A stretch of DNA of 43,890 bases, from positions 1-43,890 of the forward strand of contig CAMOYA010000008.1 of NCBI GenBank assembly GCA_946629635.1, in the 5' to 3' direction. Positions 31,611 to 40,405 of this stretch are shown in pieces; position 1 is the stretch's first letter, and every line of letters begins with the position of its first letter. Made by a program: the position numbers and the translations under genes. The notes below the pieces were generated by a model. That model was given only the letters and a program-made list of their open reading frames with translations, was not told the origin of the DNA and ran no database searches. Origin of the DNA: an uncultured Clostridia bacterium. GTDB lineage: Bacteria; Bacillota; Clostridia; Christensenellales; Aristaeellaceae.

Positions 31611-32922
31611 CTCCGCATGAAAGACCGAGCATCACCCAGAACATTGGGGCAACGATGCAGACCGGAAAGGAAAAGAAAGCCTGAAGCGCATAACAGAAAA
31701 CGCCCGCTGCAAAAGGAAGACGATTGATGACCGATCCTCTGTCGCCCTGAATGCTGCCATGCCGGTTCAGGAACAGAGCGGAGGCGATCAGCAGGATATA
31801 CAGCAGCATGGCGGGAAGCCCATGATTCAGCAGCTGGGACAGATACTCATTGTGCGGATTGTCAAAATAGGAGGGCAAAGGCAGATCCCCCTGAGCGGTG
31901 GGAATGCGATAACCGGAATCCTCCAGAAACCGGTTGAAACGGGTCACAAACGTATCCGGGCCGCCTCCGAAAAGCAGCCGATCCCCGGCAAGCTTCAGGG
32001 AATATAACCAGACCGCGATCCGATTGCTGCCGAAGGACAGCTGAGGACGTCCATGCATGATTTCATGCAGCTCCCAGATCCCACCGGCATTCCCGGGCCA
32101 GAACCATACGACCAGCAGAACCGCGACGACAGTCAGAACGATGATCGGCAGGATGAGCTTCCGGGGCAGGAACCGCAAAGCAGTGGCAAACAGGAGCGCT
32201 GAAAGGGTGATCAGGCCGAACTGCACATCCATGGTGACGATCAGAAAGGCAGAGAGTCCGAATCCCGTCAGCAGGACGCAGCGGAACCAGAGCGGCATGG
32301 CTGAAGCGATGCCGCCCTGTGACCGTTTCATCAACCCATCAGGCAGAGCTGCGGTCAGGAACAGCGCAGCCATCATGCAGAGGTATCCGGTCCCCATGTC
32401 AATATTACCGATGGTTCCCTGGAATTCGTTGCCTGTCAGATAACTGCGGCCGGGCGGATAGAGCCCCAGCGGATTGCCGCCGGAACGCTGCAACATGACG
32501 ATGATAAAAAAAACGGCAGTGCCGGCTGCGGAAGAAATCAGAATCGGCCGGTAACGCACCCGACTGAGCGCAAACAGAAAAAACAGCATCAGGTAACACA
32601 GCTGCGTTGCCAGCCCTTCCCGCCGGACGGACATGCCGATCCACCACGCCTCCGGCCCGTAGGGGGTGAACAGGCAGGAGAGAAGGATCCAGCAGAGCAG
32701 TCCGACTCCGAGCAGCAGCGGAAGCCGCGCAGACGCGGAAACGGAAGGAAGAAAACGCTTCCGGGACGTACGGGTGCGGAACAGATCCGCGAAAAAACAG
32801 ATGAGGGTGACCCCGGTCAGGACAACCATGATGATCCATTTGTCCAGCGTGATCCGGGAATAGGTGCCCCCCTGCAGGAGCGGAAACAGCCCCAGCCACA
32901 GGCATGCGGCAGCGGTCATCAT
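31585..32922 (-). CDS. O-antigen ligase/polymerase family membrane protein (Wzy_C)
   Basis: A 445-residue polytopic membrane protein with about 12 hydrophobic segments. The family region near residues 305-375 is well preserved: RIAVWLYSLKLAGDRLLFGGGPDTF, here split as LYSLKLAGDRLLFGGG and then DNPHNEYLSQLLNHG, including the conserved histidine. Members join or polymerise lipid-linked glycans, or glycosylate surface proteins; in a Gram-positive-type cell a teichoic acid, capsule or pilin glycan is likely. It stands alone, without other glycan genes. Start ATG 32922 is 7 bp from GGGAGG; a second ATG follows immediately. Confidence 0.85.
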   Translation of the reverse strand: MMTAAACLWLGLFPLLQGGTYSRITLDKWIIMVVLTGVTLICFFADLFRTRTSRKRFLPSVSASARLPLLLGVGLLCWILLSCLFTPYGPEAWWIGMSVRREGLATQLCYLMLFFLFALSRVRYRPILISSAAGTAVFFIIVMLQRSGGNPLGLYPPGRSYLTGNEFQGTIGNIDMGTGYLCMMAALFLTAALPDGLMKRSQGGIASAMPLWFRCVLLTGFGLSAFLIVTMDVQFGLITLSALLFATALRFLPRKLILPIIVLTVVAVLLVVWFWPGNAGGIWELHEIMHGRPQLSFGSNRIAVWLYSLKLAGDRLLFGGGPDTFVTRFNRFLEDSGYRIPTAQGDLPLPSYFDNPHNEYLSQLLNHGLPAMLLYILLIASALFLNRHGSIQGDRGSVINRLPFAAGVFCYALQAFFSFPVCIVAPMFWVMLGLSCGERKGPGNP

Positions 32923-32978
32923 GGGCAGACACCTCCCTCCGGAACGTACTAGTATTCAGCATGCACAACGGCGGACAC

Positions 32979-33007
32979 AGTATACCACAGAAATGAAAAA
33001 AACTGAA
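32979..33007 (-). promoter_or_regulatory. Promoter of the O-antigen-ligase-like gene
   Basis: On the minus strand, TTCAGT (33002-33007), 17 bp and an extended TGG-TATACT (-10 at 32979-32984). The -35 is weak and the -10 good. Confidence 0.5.
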
Positions 33008-33061
33008 TGGAGGCAATGACGCCTGTCCATATACCGACGGAAGGAATGTGCTCGAAGACGC

Positions 33062-33091
33062 TTGACACGGAACGGCGGGAATGAGTACAAT
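33062..33091 (+). promoter_or_regulatory. Promoter of the sugar ABC importer operon
   Basis: TTGACA (33062-33067, perfect), 18 bp, TACAAT (33086-33091). The start near 33098 leaves a 28-base leader with AGGGA. No obvious operator or catabolite-repression (cre) site is visible in the 33008-33125 stretch. Confidence 0.7.
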
Positions 33092-33125
33092 CAGCATATC
33101 ATAAACAGTCCGGAGGGAAAGCCAA

Positions 33126-34211
33126 ATGAAAGTAGTTCTGGAGAACCTGACCAAGCGTTTTGCATCCAGACACGTCAAGGGGGAAGTGGTCGTTGCGGTC
33201 GATCACTTTAGCTTTGAAATTCCGGATGGGCAGCTGATCGGCCTGCTGGGGCCCAGCGGGTGCGGAAAGAGCACCACGCTGAACCTGATCAGCGGGCTGG
33301 AGACGCCGACGGAGGGACGCATTCTCTTCGGGGACGAGGATGTGACGAATGTGCCGCCGGAAGGGCGGGGCGTCGGCCTGGTATTCCAGAATTATGCGCT
33401 CTATCCGCACCTGACGGTGGAGGAGAATATCATCTTTCCGCTGGAGAACCTCAAGGGCGAAAAGAAGATGACGAAGCAGGCCATGCATGAGAAGGCGATG
33501 GAAGTTGCCAGGCTCGTGCAGATCGACCAGCTGATGGAGCGTAAACCGAAGGAAATGTCCGGCGGACAGCAGCAGCGGGTTGCCATCGCCCGGGCACTGG
33601 TCAAGATTCCACGGGTGCTGCTGCTGGATGAGCCGCTGAGCAACCTTGATGCCCGGCTGAGGCTGCAGACCCGGGAGGAGCTGCGGCGGATTCAGCGGGA
33701 AACGGGCGTGACGACGATCTTTGTCACGCACGATCAGGAAGAGGCGATGAGCATCAGCGATCTGATCATCGTCATGAAGGCGGGCAAGGTGCATCAGATC
33801 GGCAAACCGCAGGATGTATATGATGAGCCGGTGAATCTCTTCGTGGCGCAGTTCCTGGGAACCCCGCAGATCAACGTGTTTGAGGGCGCCATCCGCGACG
33901 GGAAGGTCTGGATCGGAAACGAGGCGGTGCTGGATGTGCCGGGCAAGGAAAACCGGGAAATCTGGGTGGGGATCCGGCCGGAAGGCTTTATCCCGGATGA
34001 AAACGGGCGCTTTACATGCCGGATGGACCGGGTTGAGGTAATGGGCCGGGATGTGAGCGTCGTATGTACCAACGAACAGATGACAGGCAAAAGCATTCGG
34101 GCGATCGTCAGCTCGGAAAACACGTTCCGCCCGGATCAGAAGATGGTGCGGTTCAACCTGAAGCCTCATAAGGTCTTCCTGTTTGACCGGGAGAGCGAGG
34201 AACGGGTATGA
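33126..34211 (+). CDS. Carbohydrate ABC importer ATPase (MalK/UgpC/MsmX type)
   Basis: A 361-residue ATPase of the carbohydrate-uptake-1 class. Motifs: Walker A GPSGCGKST near 40, Q-loop VFQNYALYPHLTV near 89, signature MSGGQQQRVAIARAL near 144, Walker B LLLDEPLSNLD near 167, H-loop FVTHDQEEAMS near 201. A C-terminal TOBE-like domain (about 240-355) with IWVGIRPEGF follows. A 14-residue insert relative to MalK lies near 8-22 (ASRHVKGEVV), common in Clostridia homologues. It is the first gene of a complete importer and overlaps the first permease by ATGA. The sugar is unknown. Confidence 0.92.
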   Translation: MKVVLENLTKRFASRHVKGEVVVAVDHFSFEIPDGQLIGLLGPSGCGKSTTLNLISGLETPTEGRILFGDEDVTNVPPEGRGVGLVFQNYALYPHLTVEENIIFPLENLKGEKKMTKQAMHEKAMEVARLVQIDQLMERKPKEMSGGQQQRVAIARALVKIPRVLLLDEPLSNLDARLRLQTREELRRIQRETGVTTIFVTHDQEEAMSISDLIIVMKAGKVHQIGKPQDVYDEPVNLFVAQFLGTPQINVFEGAIRDGKVWIGNEAVLDVPGKENREIWVGIRPEGFIPDENGRFTCRMDRVEVMGRDVSVVCTNEQMTGKSIRAIVSSENTFRPDQKMVRFNLKPHKVFLFDRESEERV

Positions 34212-35092
34212 AGGAAAAGAACAATCTGAAAGCCTGGCTGTACCTGCTGCCGGCCATCCTTTTCCTCGGTGTATTCATGCTGTATCCGCTGATCGACGTG
34301 CTGATTTATTCCGTGGAGGAGAACTATGCATCGATCGCGCGGACCTATACCGGGGTTGGACTGGGCAATTTCCGGAAAGTACTGAGCGATGAGCTTTTCA
34401 TTCAGGCGTTGAAAAACACGTTTATTCTGGTCATTATCACAGTGCCGGTCAGCACCGGGCTTTCCCTGCTGATCGCGCTTGGACTGAGCGCCATCAAGCC
34501 GCTGAAAAAAGCCTTCCAGACGATTTACTTTCTGCCGTATGTGACGAACACGCTCGCGGTCGGTCTCGTATTCATGATTCTGTTTGATAAGACGGAATAC
34601 ACCCGCGGCCTTGTGAATCTGCTCTTGGGTACGGATATCGATTTCATCGACGGCGGTTACTGGACAAAAATGCTGGTTACCTGCCTGTATACGGTATGGA
34701 TTGTCATGCCGTTCAAAATCCTGATCCTGACCAGTGCGCTGGCCAGCGTGAATCAGGATTATTACAAGGCTGCACGGGTGGACGGCGCATCCAGTGCGCG
34801 TATTTTCCGGAAAATTACGCTTCCGATGATCAGCCCGACGGTCTTCTATCTAATCATTACGGGTTTTATCGGCGCCTTCAAGGCATACAGCGATGAAGTT
34901 GCCCTGTTCGGAACCAACCTCAATGCCGCCGGCATGAACACGATCGTTGGCTATGTATATGACATGCTTTACAGCGATACCGGCGGACAGTACGGCAACG
35001 CGGCTGCGGCTGCGCTGATCCTGTTTGCCATCGTGTTTACGATCACGTACATCAATCTGAAGTTCAGCCGGAACAAGGTTCAGTACATGTAG
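34208..35092 (+). CDS. Carbohydrate ABC permease, MalF/UgpA type
   Basis: A 294-residue inner-membrane permease with six hydrophobic segments. The ATPase-contact EAA-like loop reads DYYKAARVDGASSARIF near 194-210. N-terminal LYLLPAILFLGVFMLYPL is typical of the family. It forms a heterodimer with the permease encoded 24 bp downstream. Start ATG 34208 overlaps the ATPase stop. Confidence 0.92.
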   Translation: MKEKNNLKAWLYLLPAILFLGVFMLYPLIDVLIYSVEENYASIARTYTGVGLGNFRKVLSDELFIQALKNTFILVIITVPVSTGLSLLIALGLSAIKPLKKAFQTIYFLPYVTNTLAVGLVFMILFDKTEYTRGLVNLLLGTDIDFIDGGYWTKMLVTCLYTVWIVMPFKILILTSALASVNQDYYKAARVDGASSARIFRKITLPMISPTVFYLIITGFIGAFKAYSDEVALFGTNLNAAGMNTIVGYVYDMLYSDTGGQYGNAAAAALILFAIVFTITYINLKFSRNKVQYM

Positions 35093-35116
35093 AAATCAGG
35101 GAAGGACGTAAAGCCG

Positions 35117-35968
35117 ATGAGTGAAAAAAAGGGCAGAACAGGAACCAAAGTCCTGATTTATCTGCTGCTGGTTGTATGGGCGGTGGTTGTGCTGTTTCCC
35201 TTCTACTGGATGGTGCTGACCAGCGTCAAAAAGACCAGCGCATACAACAACGAAAATGTGCCGCAGATTATCACCGCGGATCCGACACTGGAAAATTACG
35301 GCAAGGCATTTACAGAAGTCGATCTGGGCCGGTATTTTGTGAATACGGTGATTTTCACGGTTTCGACAACCATGCTGATGATGCTGGTGACGGTGCCGGC
35401 TTCCTTCGCCTTTGCCCGGCTGAAATTCAGGGGCAAGGATCTGACTTTTGCACTCTTTCTGAGTCTGATGATGATTCCGACGGAGCTGGTGATTATCACC
35501 AACTATGTTACGGTGGTGAACCTGGAACTGAACCGCGGCGCAAGAACTTTTCTCGGCCTGATCCTGCCCTCTGTGACCAGCGTGTTCTATATCTATCTGC
35601 TGAAGGAAAACTTTGAGGCGATCCCCGATGAGCTGTACAATGCAGCCAAAGTGGACGGAACGAGCGATCTGAAGTACCTTCTGAAGGTGATGGTTCCCAT
35701 CAGCCAGCCGACGATTGTGACGATCGTCATTCTGAAGGCCATTGAATGCTGGAACAGCTATGTCTGGCCCCGCCTGATTACGCGCGAAACAAAGTATTTC
35801 CTGGTTTCCAACGGCATTCAGGCGATTCGGGAAAGCGGATTCGGGCGCCAGGATATTCCGGCTATGATGGCAGCGGTGGTTGTGGTCAGTGTGCCGCTGA
35901 TTGTCATGTTCATACTGTTCAGGGACAAGATTATGGCCGGCGTTTCCAGAGGCGGGACGAAAGGATAA
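35117..35968 (+). CDS. Carbohydrate ABC permease, MalG/UgpE type
   Basis: A 283-residue permease. The EAA loop is ELYNAAKVDGTSDLKYL near 173-189, and the start LFPFYWMVLTSVKK (near 29-42) is characteristic of MalG-type partners. Six hydrophobic segments are visible. AAGGA lies about 10 bp before ATG 35117. A 75-bp gap to the binding-protein gene shows no terminator or clear promoter, so the operon continues. Confidence 0.92.
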   Translation: MSEKKGRTGTKVLIYLLLVVWAVVVLFPFYWMVLTSVKKTSAYNNENVPQIITADPTLENYGKAFTEVDLGRYFVNTVIFTVSTTMLMMLVTVPASFAFARLKFRGKDLTFALFLSLMMIPTELVIITNYVTVVNLELNRGARTFLGLILPSVTSVFYIYLLKENFEAIPDELYNAAKVDGTSDLKYLLKVMVPISQPTIVTIVILKAIECWNSYVWPRLITRETKYFLVSNGIQAIRESGFGRQDIPAMMAAVVVVSVPLIVMFILFRDKIMAGVSRGGTKG

Positions 35969-36043
35969 GGCAACCCCTTTACGCGGGACAGAAATGAAGG
36001 TCTGGCAACTTGAGGATGACGGATAAGGAATGAGTGTGGTGAT

Positions 36044-37711
36044 ATGATCGTGAGAATGAGTAAAGCGGCAGGACTGGCGCTGCTTCTGGTAATGGTGATG
36101 ATGGTTCTGACCGGATGCCACGGGACGCTTACAGACAGGGCGGTGATCGGAGCCGGAAGCACGGAAGTACCGGTGCAGTTTGACGAGACAAAACCGATCG
36201 AACTGGTTTTCTGGGCCAAGAATGATACCAACAAGGTGCAGACTGCTGTCTATACGAAGGCCATCGAGGATTTTGAGAAGATCTATCCCAATGTGAAAAT
36301 CAACCTTCGGCTGTACGCGGATTACAACCGGATTTATGCGGATGTGATTACCAATATTCCGACCAATACGCCGCCCAACGTATGCATTTCCTATCCCGAT
36401 CATATCGCGACCTATATGACAGGCAGCGATGTGGTGCTGCAGTTGGATGACTGGATGAAGGACAGCCGGTACGGACTGGGTGGCAGCGAAGTGCGGTTTG
36501 ATTCTCCGAAACAGGCGGAAATTGTTCCGGAATTCCTGGCGGAATGCATGCTGGACGGGCATTATTACGCGATGCCCTATATGCGTTCGACGGAAGCACT
36601 GTATATCAATACCGATCTGGTTGAAAAACTGGGATATACGGTTCCGGATGTGGTCACATGGGATTTTATCTGGGAAGTCAGCGAAAAGGCCATGGAAAAA
36701 GATGCGGACGGAACATTCCGCGTCAACGGTCAGAACGTGATGATTCCTTTCATCTACAAAAGCACGGACAACATGATGATCACCATGCTCAGACAGCTGG
36801 GGGCTCCGTATTCCACGGAAAACGGGGAAGTCCTGATTTTCAACGATACGACGAAAAAACTGCTCGAGGAGATCTACGGGCATGCCAGAAGCCGGGCTTT
36901 TTCCACCTTTGCGATCAGCAGCTATCCCGGCAACTTCCTGAACGCGGGACAATGCATCTTTGCGGTTGATTCCACCGCCGGAGCCACCTGGATGGGCGGG
37001 GATGCGCCGATGCAGGATATTCACAAGGAGCAGCTGGTTTCATTCAATATTGCGCTTCGCCCCATCCCGCAGTATGATCCGGAAAACATCCGGATGATCA
37101 GCCAGGGGCCGAGCATCTGCATTTTCAACAAACAGAATCCGCAGGAAGTGCTGGCCAGCTGGCTTTTCGTCCAGTATCTGCTGACGAATGACATCCAGCT
37201 TGGATATGCGGAGACGGAAGGATACCTGCCAGTGACGCTGAAAGCGCAGCAGAGCGAGGCATATCAGGAGTATCTGAGCCGGAAAGGCGAGGACAACGAT
37301 GAACATTATTTCATCAAGATTGAAGCCAGTGAACTGCTGATGGATCATACGGCGGAGACGTTTGTGACGCCGGTGTTCAATGGCAGCGCGAGCCTTCGTT
37401 CTGCTGCCGGGCAGCTGATTGAGGAAGTCTGCAAAAGCGCCAGACGCAAGCAGGATATCAGCGATGAAACCATCCGGAACCTGTATCAGGAAATGAGCAA
37501 TATGTACCGGCTGGATCAGATCCGGGTCAACCGGGGAAACGAAGATGGAGAAACGGCAGGGGAAAACATGGGTTCACCGCTTCCCGAACAGGCGGCGGAG
37601 CTGCCGACAGAATCGCGTGTCCTACTGATCGCAATTCCCTGTATCTGGGTTCTGATTGGCGGATATGCGCTGGTGCAGAAACGAAAAGAAAAAAACAGGG
37701 GCCGTCATTGA
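36044..37711 (+). CDS. Carbohydrate ABC substrate-binding lipoprotein with a C-terminal membrane helix
   Basis: A 555-residue extracellular binding protein of the family-1 (MalE/UgpB) type. The lipobox VLTGC gives lipid attachment at C25 after a hydrophobic signal. The mature domain shows the usual pattern: IELVFWAKND near 49 as first strand, AIEDFEKIYPNVKINLR, SYPDHIATYM, YAMPYMRSTEALYINTDLVEKLG split across 165-190. Unusually, a hydrophobic helix (about 525-545, LLIAIPCIWVLIGGYAL) followed by the basic tail KRKEKNRGR ends the protein, so it is likely fixed to the membrane at both ends. The last gene of the importer operon; binding proteins usually come first. Confidence 0.85.
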   Translation: MIVRMSKAAGLALLLVMVMMVLTGCHGTLTDRAVIGAGSTEVPVQFDETKPIELVFWAKNDTNKVQTAVYTKAIEDFEKIYPNVKINLRLYADYNRIYADVITNIPTNTPPNVCISYPDHIATYMTGSDVVLQLDDWMKDSRYGLGGSEVRFDSPKQAEIVPEFLAECMLDGHYYAMPYMRSTEALYINTDLVEKLGYTVPDVVTWDFIWEVSEKAMEKDADGTFRVNGQNVMIPFIYKSTDNMMITMLRQLGAPYSTENGEVLIFNDTTKKLLEEIYGHARSRAFSTFAISSYPGNFLNAGQCIFAVDSTAGATWMGGDAPMQDIHKEQLVSFNIALRPIPQYDPENIRMISQGPSICIFNKQNPQEVLASWLFVQYLLTNDIQLGYAETEGYLPVTLKAQQSEAYQEYLSRKGEDNDEHYFIKIEASELLMDHTAETFVTPVFNGSASLRSAAGQLIEEVCKSARRKQDISDETIRNLYQEMSNMYRLDQIRVNRGNEDGETAGENMGSPLPEQAAELPTESRVLLIAIPCIWVLIGGYALVQKRKEKNRGRH

Positions 37712-37736
37712 TATTTGACCTGATTTGATGTATCAT
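37708..37736 (+). promoter_or_regulatory. Promoter of the coiled-coil protein gene
   Basis: TTGATA (37708-37713), 17 bp, TATCAT (37731-37736), start near 37743. The -35 overlaps the stop codon of the preceding gene. Confidence 0.6.
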
Positions 37737-37784
37737 ATGCATGTTTGCTGAGAAACAGCAAGGAATATGAGAGGAGAGACGATT

Positions 37785-38849
37785 ATGAAGAAGTTTCTGA
37801 CCCCGTGCCTGTGCATCGTTGCCATCGCTGCGATTGTTCTGTGCTTCGTGTTCAACGGGCAGAAGAATGATGCCAACACCAAGCTGAATGACATTACTGC
37901 GAAACTGACTGACATGACCGGCCAGAAGGACGCTGCCGAAGCTGCGAAGACTGAGCTGGAGACCAAGGTGAATGATCTGACGGCCCAGCTGACTGATATG
38001 ACCGGTCTGAAGGATGCTGCCGAAGCCGCCAAGGCCGAGCTCGAAACCAAGGTAACCGAGATGGAAGCCCAGATGAAGCAGCTGACTGAAGAAGCGGCTG
38101 CCGCCGTTCAGTCTGCCGCGGGAGAAGTTGCGGAGCAGGCTGCGGATGCCTCCGCGGAAGCGGCCGCTGCAGTGACCGAGGCTGCGACGGAAGCGGCTCA
38201 GGAGCCCGCCGAAGAAGGTGCCGTGATGACGCATGCGGATTTCGTCGCTGCCGAGCTGGACAGCGAAGTGACCGTGGAGACCTATGTCCAGGCGACTCAG
38301 AGCTGGTGGGAAGACAAGATCACCGTTTATGCCCAGAGCGAGGACGGAGCCTATTTCATCTACAACATGAACTGCTCCGAGGAAGATGCGGCGAAGCTGG
38401 TTCCCGGCACCAAGATCCGGGTCAAGGGCTTCAAGTCCGAGTGGTCCGGCGAGGTGGAAATCACCGATGCTGCCTTTGAGATTCTGGAAGGCGATGCGTT
38501 CATCGCTGAGCCGGAAGATGTGACTGCCAAGCTGGGCAAGGAAGAACTGATCAACTGCCAGAATGAGCTGGTCGCCTTCAAGGGCATGACCGTTGAAGCC
38601 TACGATGAATCCGGTGCTGCTTTCGCTTACAAGAACGCTGAGAACAAGACCGACGACCTGTATTTCAAGGTTTCCAAGGACGGGCAGACCTATGACTTCT
38701 GCGTGGAATTCTATCTCTGCGGCCAGGATACCGAAGTTTACAAGGCGGTTGAAGGCCTGAAGGTGGGCGATGTGATCGATCTGGAAGGCTTCCTGTACTG
38801 GTACAACGGTGCCAACCCGCACATCATCAAGGTCACTCCCGCTGCCTGA
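37785..38849 (+). CDS. Membrane-anchored coiled-coil protein with OB-fold-like C-terminal region
   Basis: A 354-residue protein I cannot assign to a named family. A membrane anchor (about 5-23) leads to a coiled coil (about 30-105) containing two nearly identical 28-residue units (35-62 and 63-90; four heptads each). An Ala/Glu-rich stretch (about 104-145) follows. The C-terminal region (about 155-350) has two beta-rich segments, each with a pattern like GTKIRVKGFKSEWSGEVEI and GDVIDLEGFLYWYNG, reminiscent of tRNA_anti-like OB folds. It is predicted to sit outside the membrane. ATG 37785 has GAGGAG 6-8 bp before it, better than the upstream ATG at 37767. It has its own promoter and a strong terminator, so it is monocistronic. 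Confidence 0.7.
   Translation: MKKFLTPCLCIVAIAAIVLCFVFNGQKNDANTKLNDITAKLTDMTGQKDAAEAAKTELETKVNDLTAQLTDMTGLKDAAEAAKAELETKVTEMEAQMKQLTEEAAAAVQSAAGEVAEQAADASAEAAAAVTEAATEAAQEPAEEGAVMTHADFVAAELDSEVTVETYVQATQSWWEDKITVYAQSEDGAYFIYNMNCSEEDAAKLVPGTKIRVKGFKSEWSGEVEITDAAFEILEGDAFIAEPEDVTAKLGKEELINCQNELVAFKGMTVEAYDESGAAFAYKNAENKTDDLYFKVSKDGQTYDFCVEFYLCGQDTEVYKAVEGLKVGDVIDLEGFLYWYNGANPHIIKVTPAA
37887..38054 (+). repeat. Tandem 84-bp repeat, two copies, in the coiled-coil gene
   Basis: Units 37887-37970 and 37971-38054 encode 28 residues each and differ at only four of them (I/L, K/Q, Q/L, T/A). The period of 28 is exactly four heptads, so copy number can change while the coil phase is kept. Confidence 0.85.
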
Positions 38850-38865
38850 TGATTCAGACGCAATG

Positions 38866-38898
38866 AAAAGAGCCTGGCTTCGGCCGGGCTCTTTTTTT
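38866..38898 (+). terminator. Bidirectional terminator with UUCG tetraloop
   Basis: AAAAGAGCCTGGC, loop TTCG, GCCGGGCTCTTTT with one G-T wobble, then a T-run to 38898. The C(UUCG)G loop gives great stability. The A-run in front makes it work for the convergent NYN gene as well. Confidence 0.9.
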
Positions 38899-38926
38899 CG
38901 GAGAATCCAGAAAGATGCTTTCAGGA

Positions 38927-40207
38927 TCAGATGCCCGCATCCTTTGCTGCTTTGCGGATCTGATCAATGGTGGCCGTACCGACGTACCGGATGGCAACCA
39001 GCTTCTCATCGCTCAGGGCCGCCACTTCGTTCAGCGTCTGATAGCCTGCGGCAATCAGGCTGCTCAGCGGGCGGGGCTGGATTCCGGCATCGTACAGGGA
39101 GATCTCCTTCTTTTTATTCAGCGCTGAGTCTTTTTTGGAAGCTTTCCCCTTATGGGACGAAGCAGATTCCTTCTTTCCGGAATGAAACTCTGTCGTTTCC
39201 ACCGCATCCTTGCCAGGATTCGAAGGAGATTCCGTCGCCGTTTTCATCTCCTGTGTTTCCTCGGATTCCGGGGACGGAGCGCCGGAGGATTCCTGATCCG
39301 CCAGAACGGTGGGAGAGGACGGCGTGGCCGCGGATTCTTCTGCCTTTTTCTCAGCTTCCGGTACGGGAGATGAAACCGGAGGCTCTTTCTGCATGGAAAC
39401 GGTACGCAATGTGATCATGGTGGCGCCGGAAGCCCTGTCATCAAAATTGAAAACATCATTGAACATCGATACGAGATAGTTGAGCGGCTTTCGCTTGGAA
39501 CCGCGCTGATCCACCCGGTACTCCGGAAGGGTGTTCAGTGCCTGCATCAGACTGTTCAGCGTGACCTGACCGCCGTTTTCTTCCAGCTGTTTGCGGATAA
39601 ACGCCCGAATGATCCCAATCCGTTCCGGATGAGCGGGAACGCTTTTGACCGGCGCAGCCTGGCGCGGCTGGGCAGCCTGAGGCTGCGAAGGGGCGGTCGG
39701 ATGCGGCTGAGATACCGGAGCGGCCGTTTGTTTGGGGGAAGGCTGCGAGGCGGGCTGCTTCGCCGGCTGGGATTTGGTCTGGGTGCCCTGCGGGCTGCTC
39801 TGAAGAACAGCGAAGCTGGAGCAGGATGTTCTCCACAGAGCATTGGATCTTTCCGTACCCATTCCGATGACTTCCACCCCGCTGCTCCGGAGCCTGACGG
39901 ACAGCGCGGAAAAATCAGAATCGGAAGAAACGAGCACAACCGTCTGGATGTTTCCGGAAATCATCAGATCCATTGCGCCGATGGCCAGCGCAATGTCAGA
40001 AGTGTTCTTCATTTTGCTGGCCTTGATGGTCAGATTGGCATGCAATGCGTATTTCAGTACCGGCTCGGTCCATGTGGTCAGCGCAGCAGCTGTTCCATAG
40101 ATTTCCCGCACCTTGATTTCCCCGGCGGCGGCAGCGCGCGCAAAGATCTGCTCGGCATAGGTCGGAAGTACATTTTCGGCATCAATCAGGATGGCAACAT
40201 TCGGCAT
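38927..40207 (-). CDS. NYN-domain (PIN-like) RNase with OST-HTH and HhH-like domains
   Basis: A 426-residue, three-part protein. Residues 1-136 form a LabA-like NYN domain with its acidic site: D9 (LIDAEN), D71 (TSDIAL) and D96/D98 (SSDSDF), predicted to cut RNA with Mg2+. A Gln/Pro/Ala-rich linker follows (about 138-190). An OST-HTH/LOTUS domain (about 192-269, IGIIRAFIRKQLEENGG to KPLNYLVSMF) is expected to bind RNA. A Ser/Glu-rich disordered part follows, and the last 57 residues (370-426, LSSLIAAGYQTLNEVAAL, VAIRYVGTATIDQI) look like a helix-hairpin-helix or RNA polymerase alpha-CTD-like fold. Start ATG 40207 behind GGGAG. It is monocistronic, with its own promoter and a shared terminator. 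Confidence 0.85.
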   Translation of the reverse strand: MPNVAILIDAENVLPTYAEQIFARAAAAGEIKVREIYGTAAALTTWTEPVLKYALHANLTIKASKMKNTSDIALAIGAMDLMISGNIQTVVLVSSDSDFSALSVRLRSSGVEVIGMGTERSNALWRTSCSSFAVLQSSPQGTQTKSQPAKQPASQPSPKQTAAPVSQPHPTAPSQPQAAQPRQAAPVKSVPAHPERIGIIRAFIRKQLEENGGQVTLNSLMQALNTLPEYRVDQRGSKRKPLNYLVSMFNDVFNFDDRASGATMITLRTVSMQKEPPVSSPVPEAEKKAEESAATPSSPTVLADQESSGAPSPESEETQEMKTATESPSNPGKDAVETTEFHSGKKESASSHKGKASKKDSALNKKKEISLYDAGIQPRPLSSLIAAGYQTLNEVAALSDEKLVAIRYVGTATIDQIRKAAKDAGI

Positions 40208-40242
40208 GGTTCACTCTCCCTGTTCAGGTTATTCAGTTTGTG

Positions 40243-40271
40243 AGTATACCATTTTTCAGAATGAAGCACAA
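40243..40271 (-). promoter_or_regulatory. Promoter of the NYN gene
   Basis: On the minus strand TTGTGC (40266-40271), 17 bp, extended TGG-TATACT (-10 at 40243-40248), start near 40236, leaving a leader of about 28 bases. Confidence 0.55.
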
Positions 40272-40313
40272 ACTGTTTTTAACGAATCGGAAGGCGGGCG
40301 CACTTTTTTGAAT

Positions 40314-40343
40314 TTGCTATGGTGATCAGCAGCAAAATATGAT
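40314..40343 (+). promoter_or_regulatory. Promoter of the secreted-protein/FHA-ABC operon
   Basis: TTGCTA at 40314-40319, 18 bp, TATGAT at 40338-40343. The -35 match is moderate. The -10 region is AT-rich, with overlapping alternatives. Confidence 0.45.
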
Positions 40344-40405
40344 AATATCATCTATTATGCTGAAGAAGACATTCTGTCAGATCATCGGACGAGAGGAATG
40401 AACGC

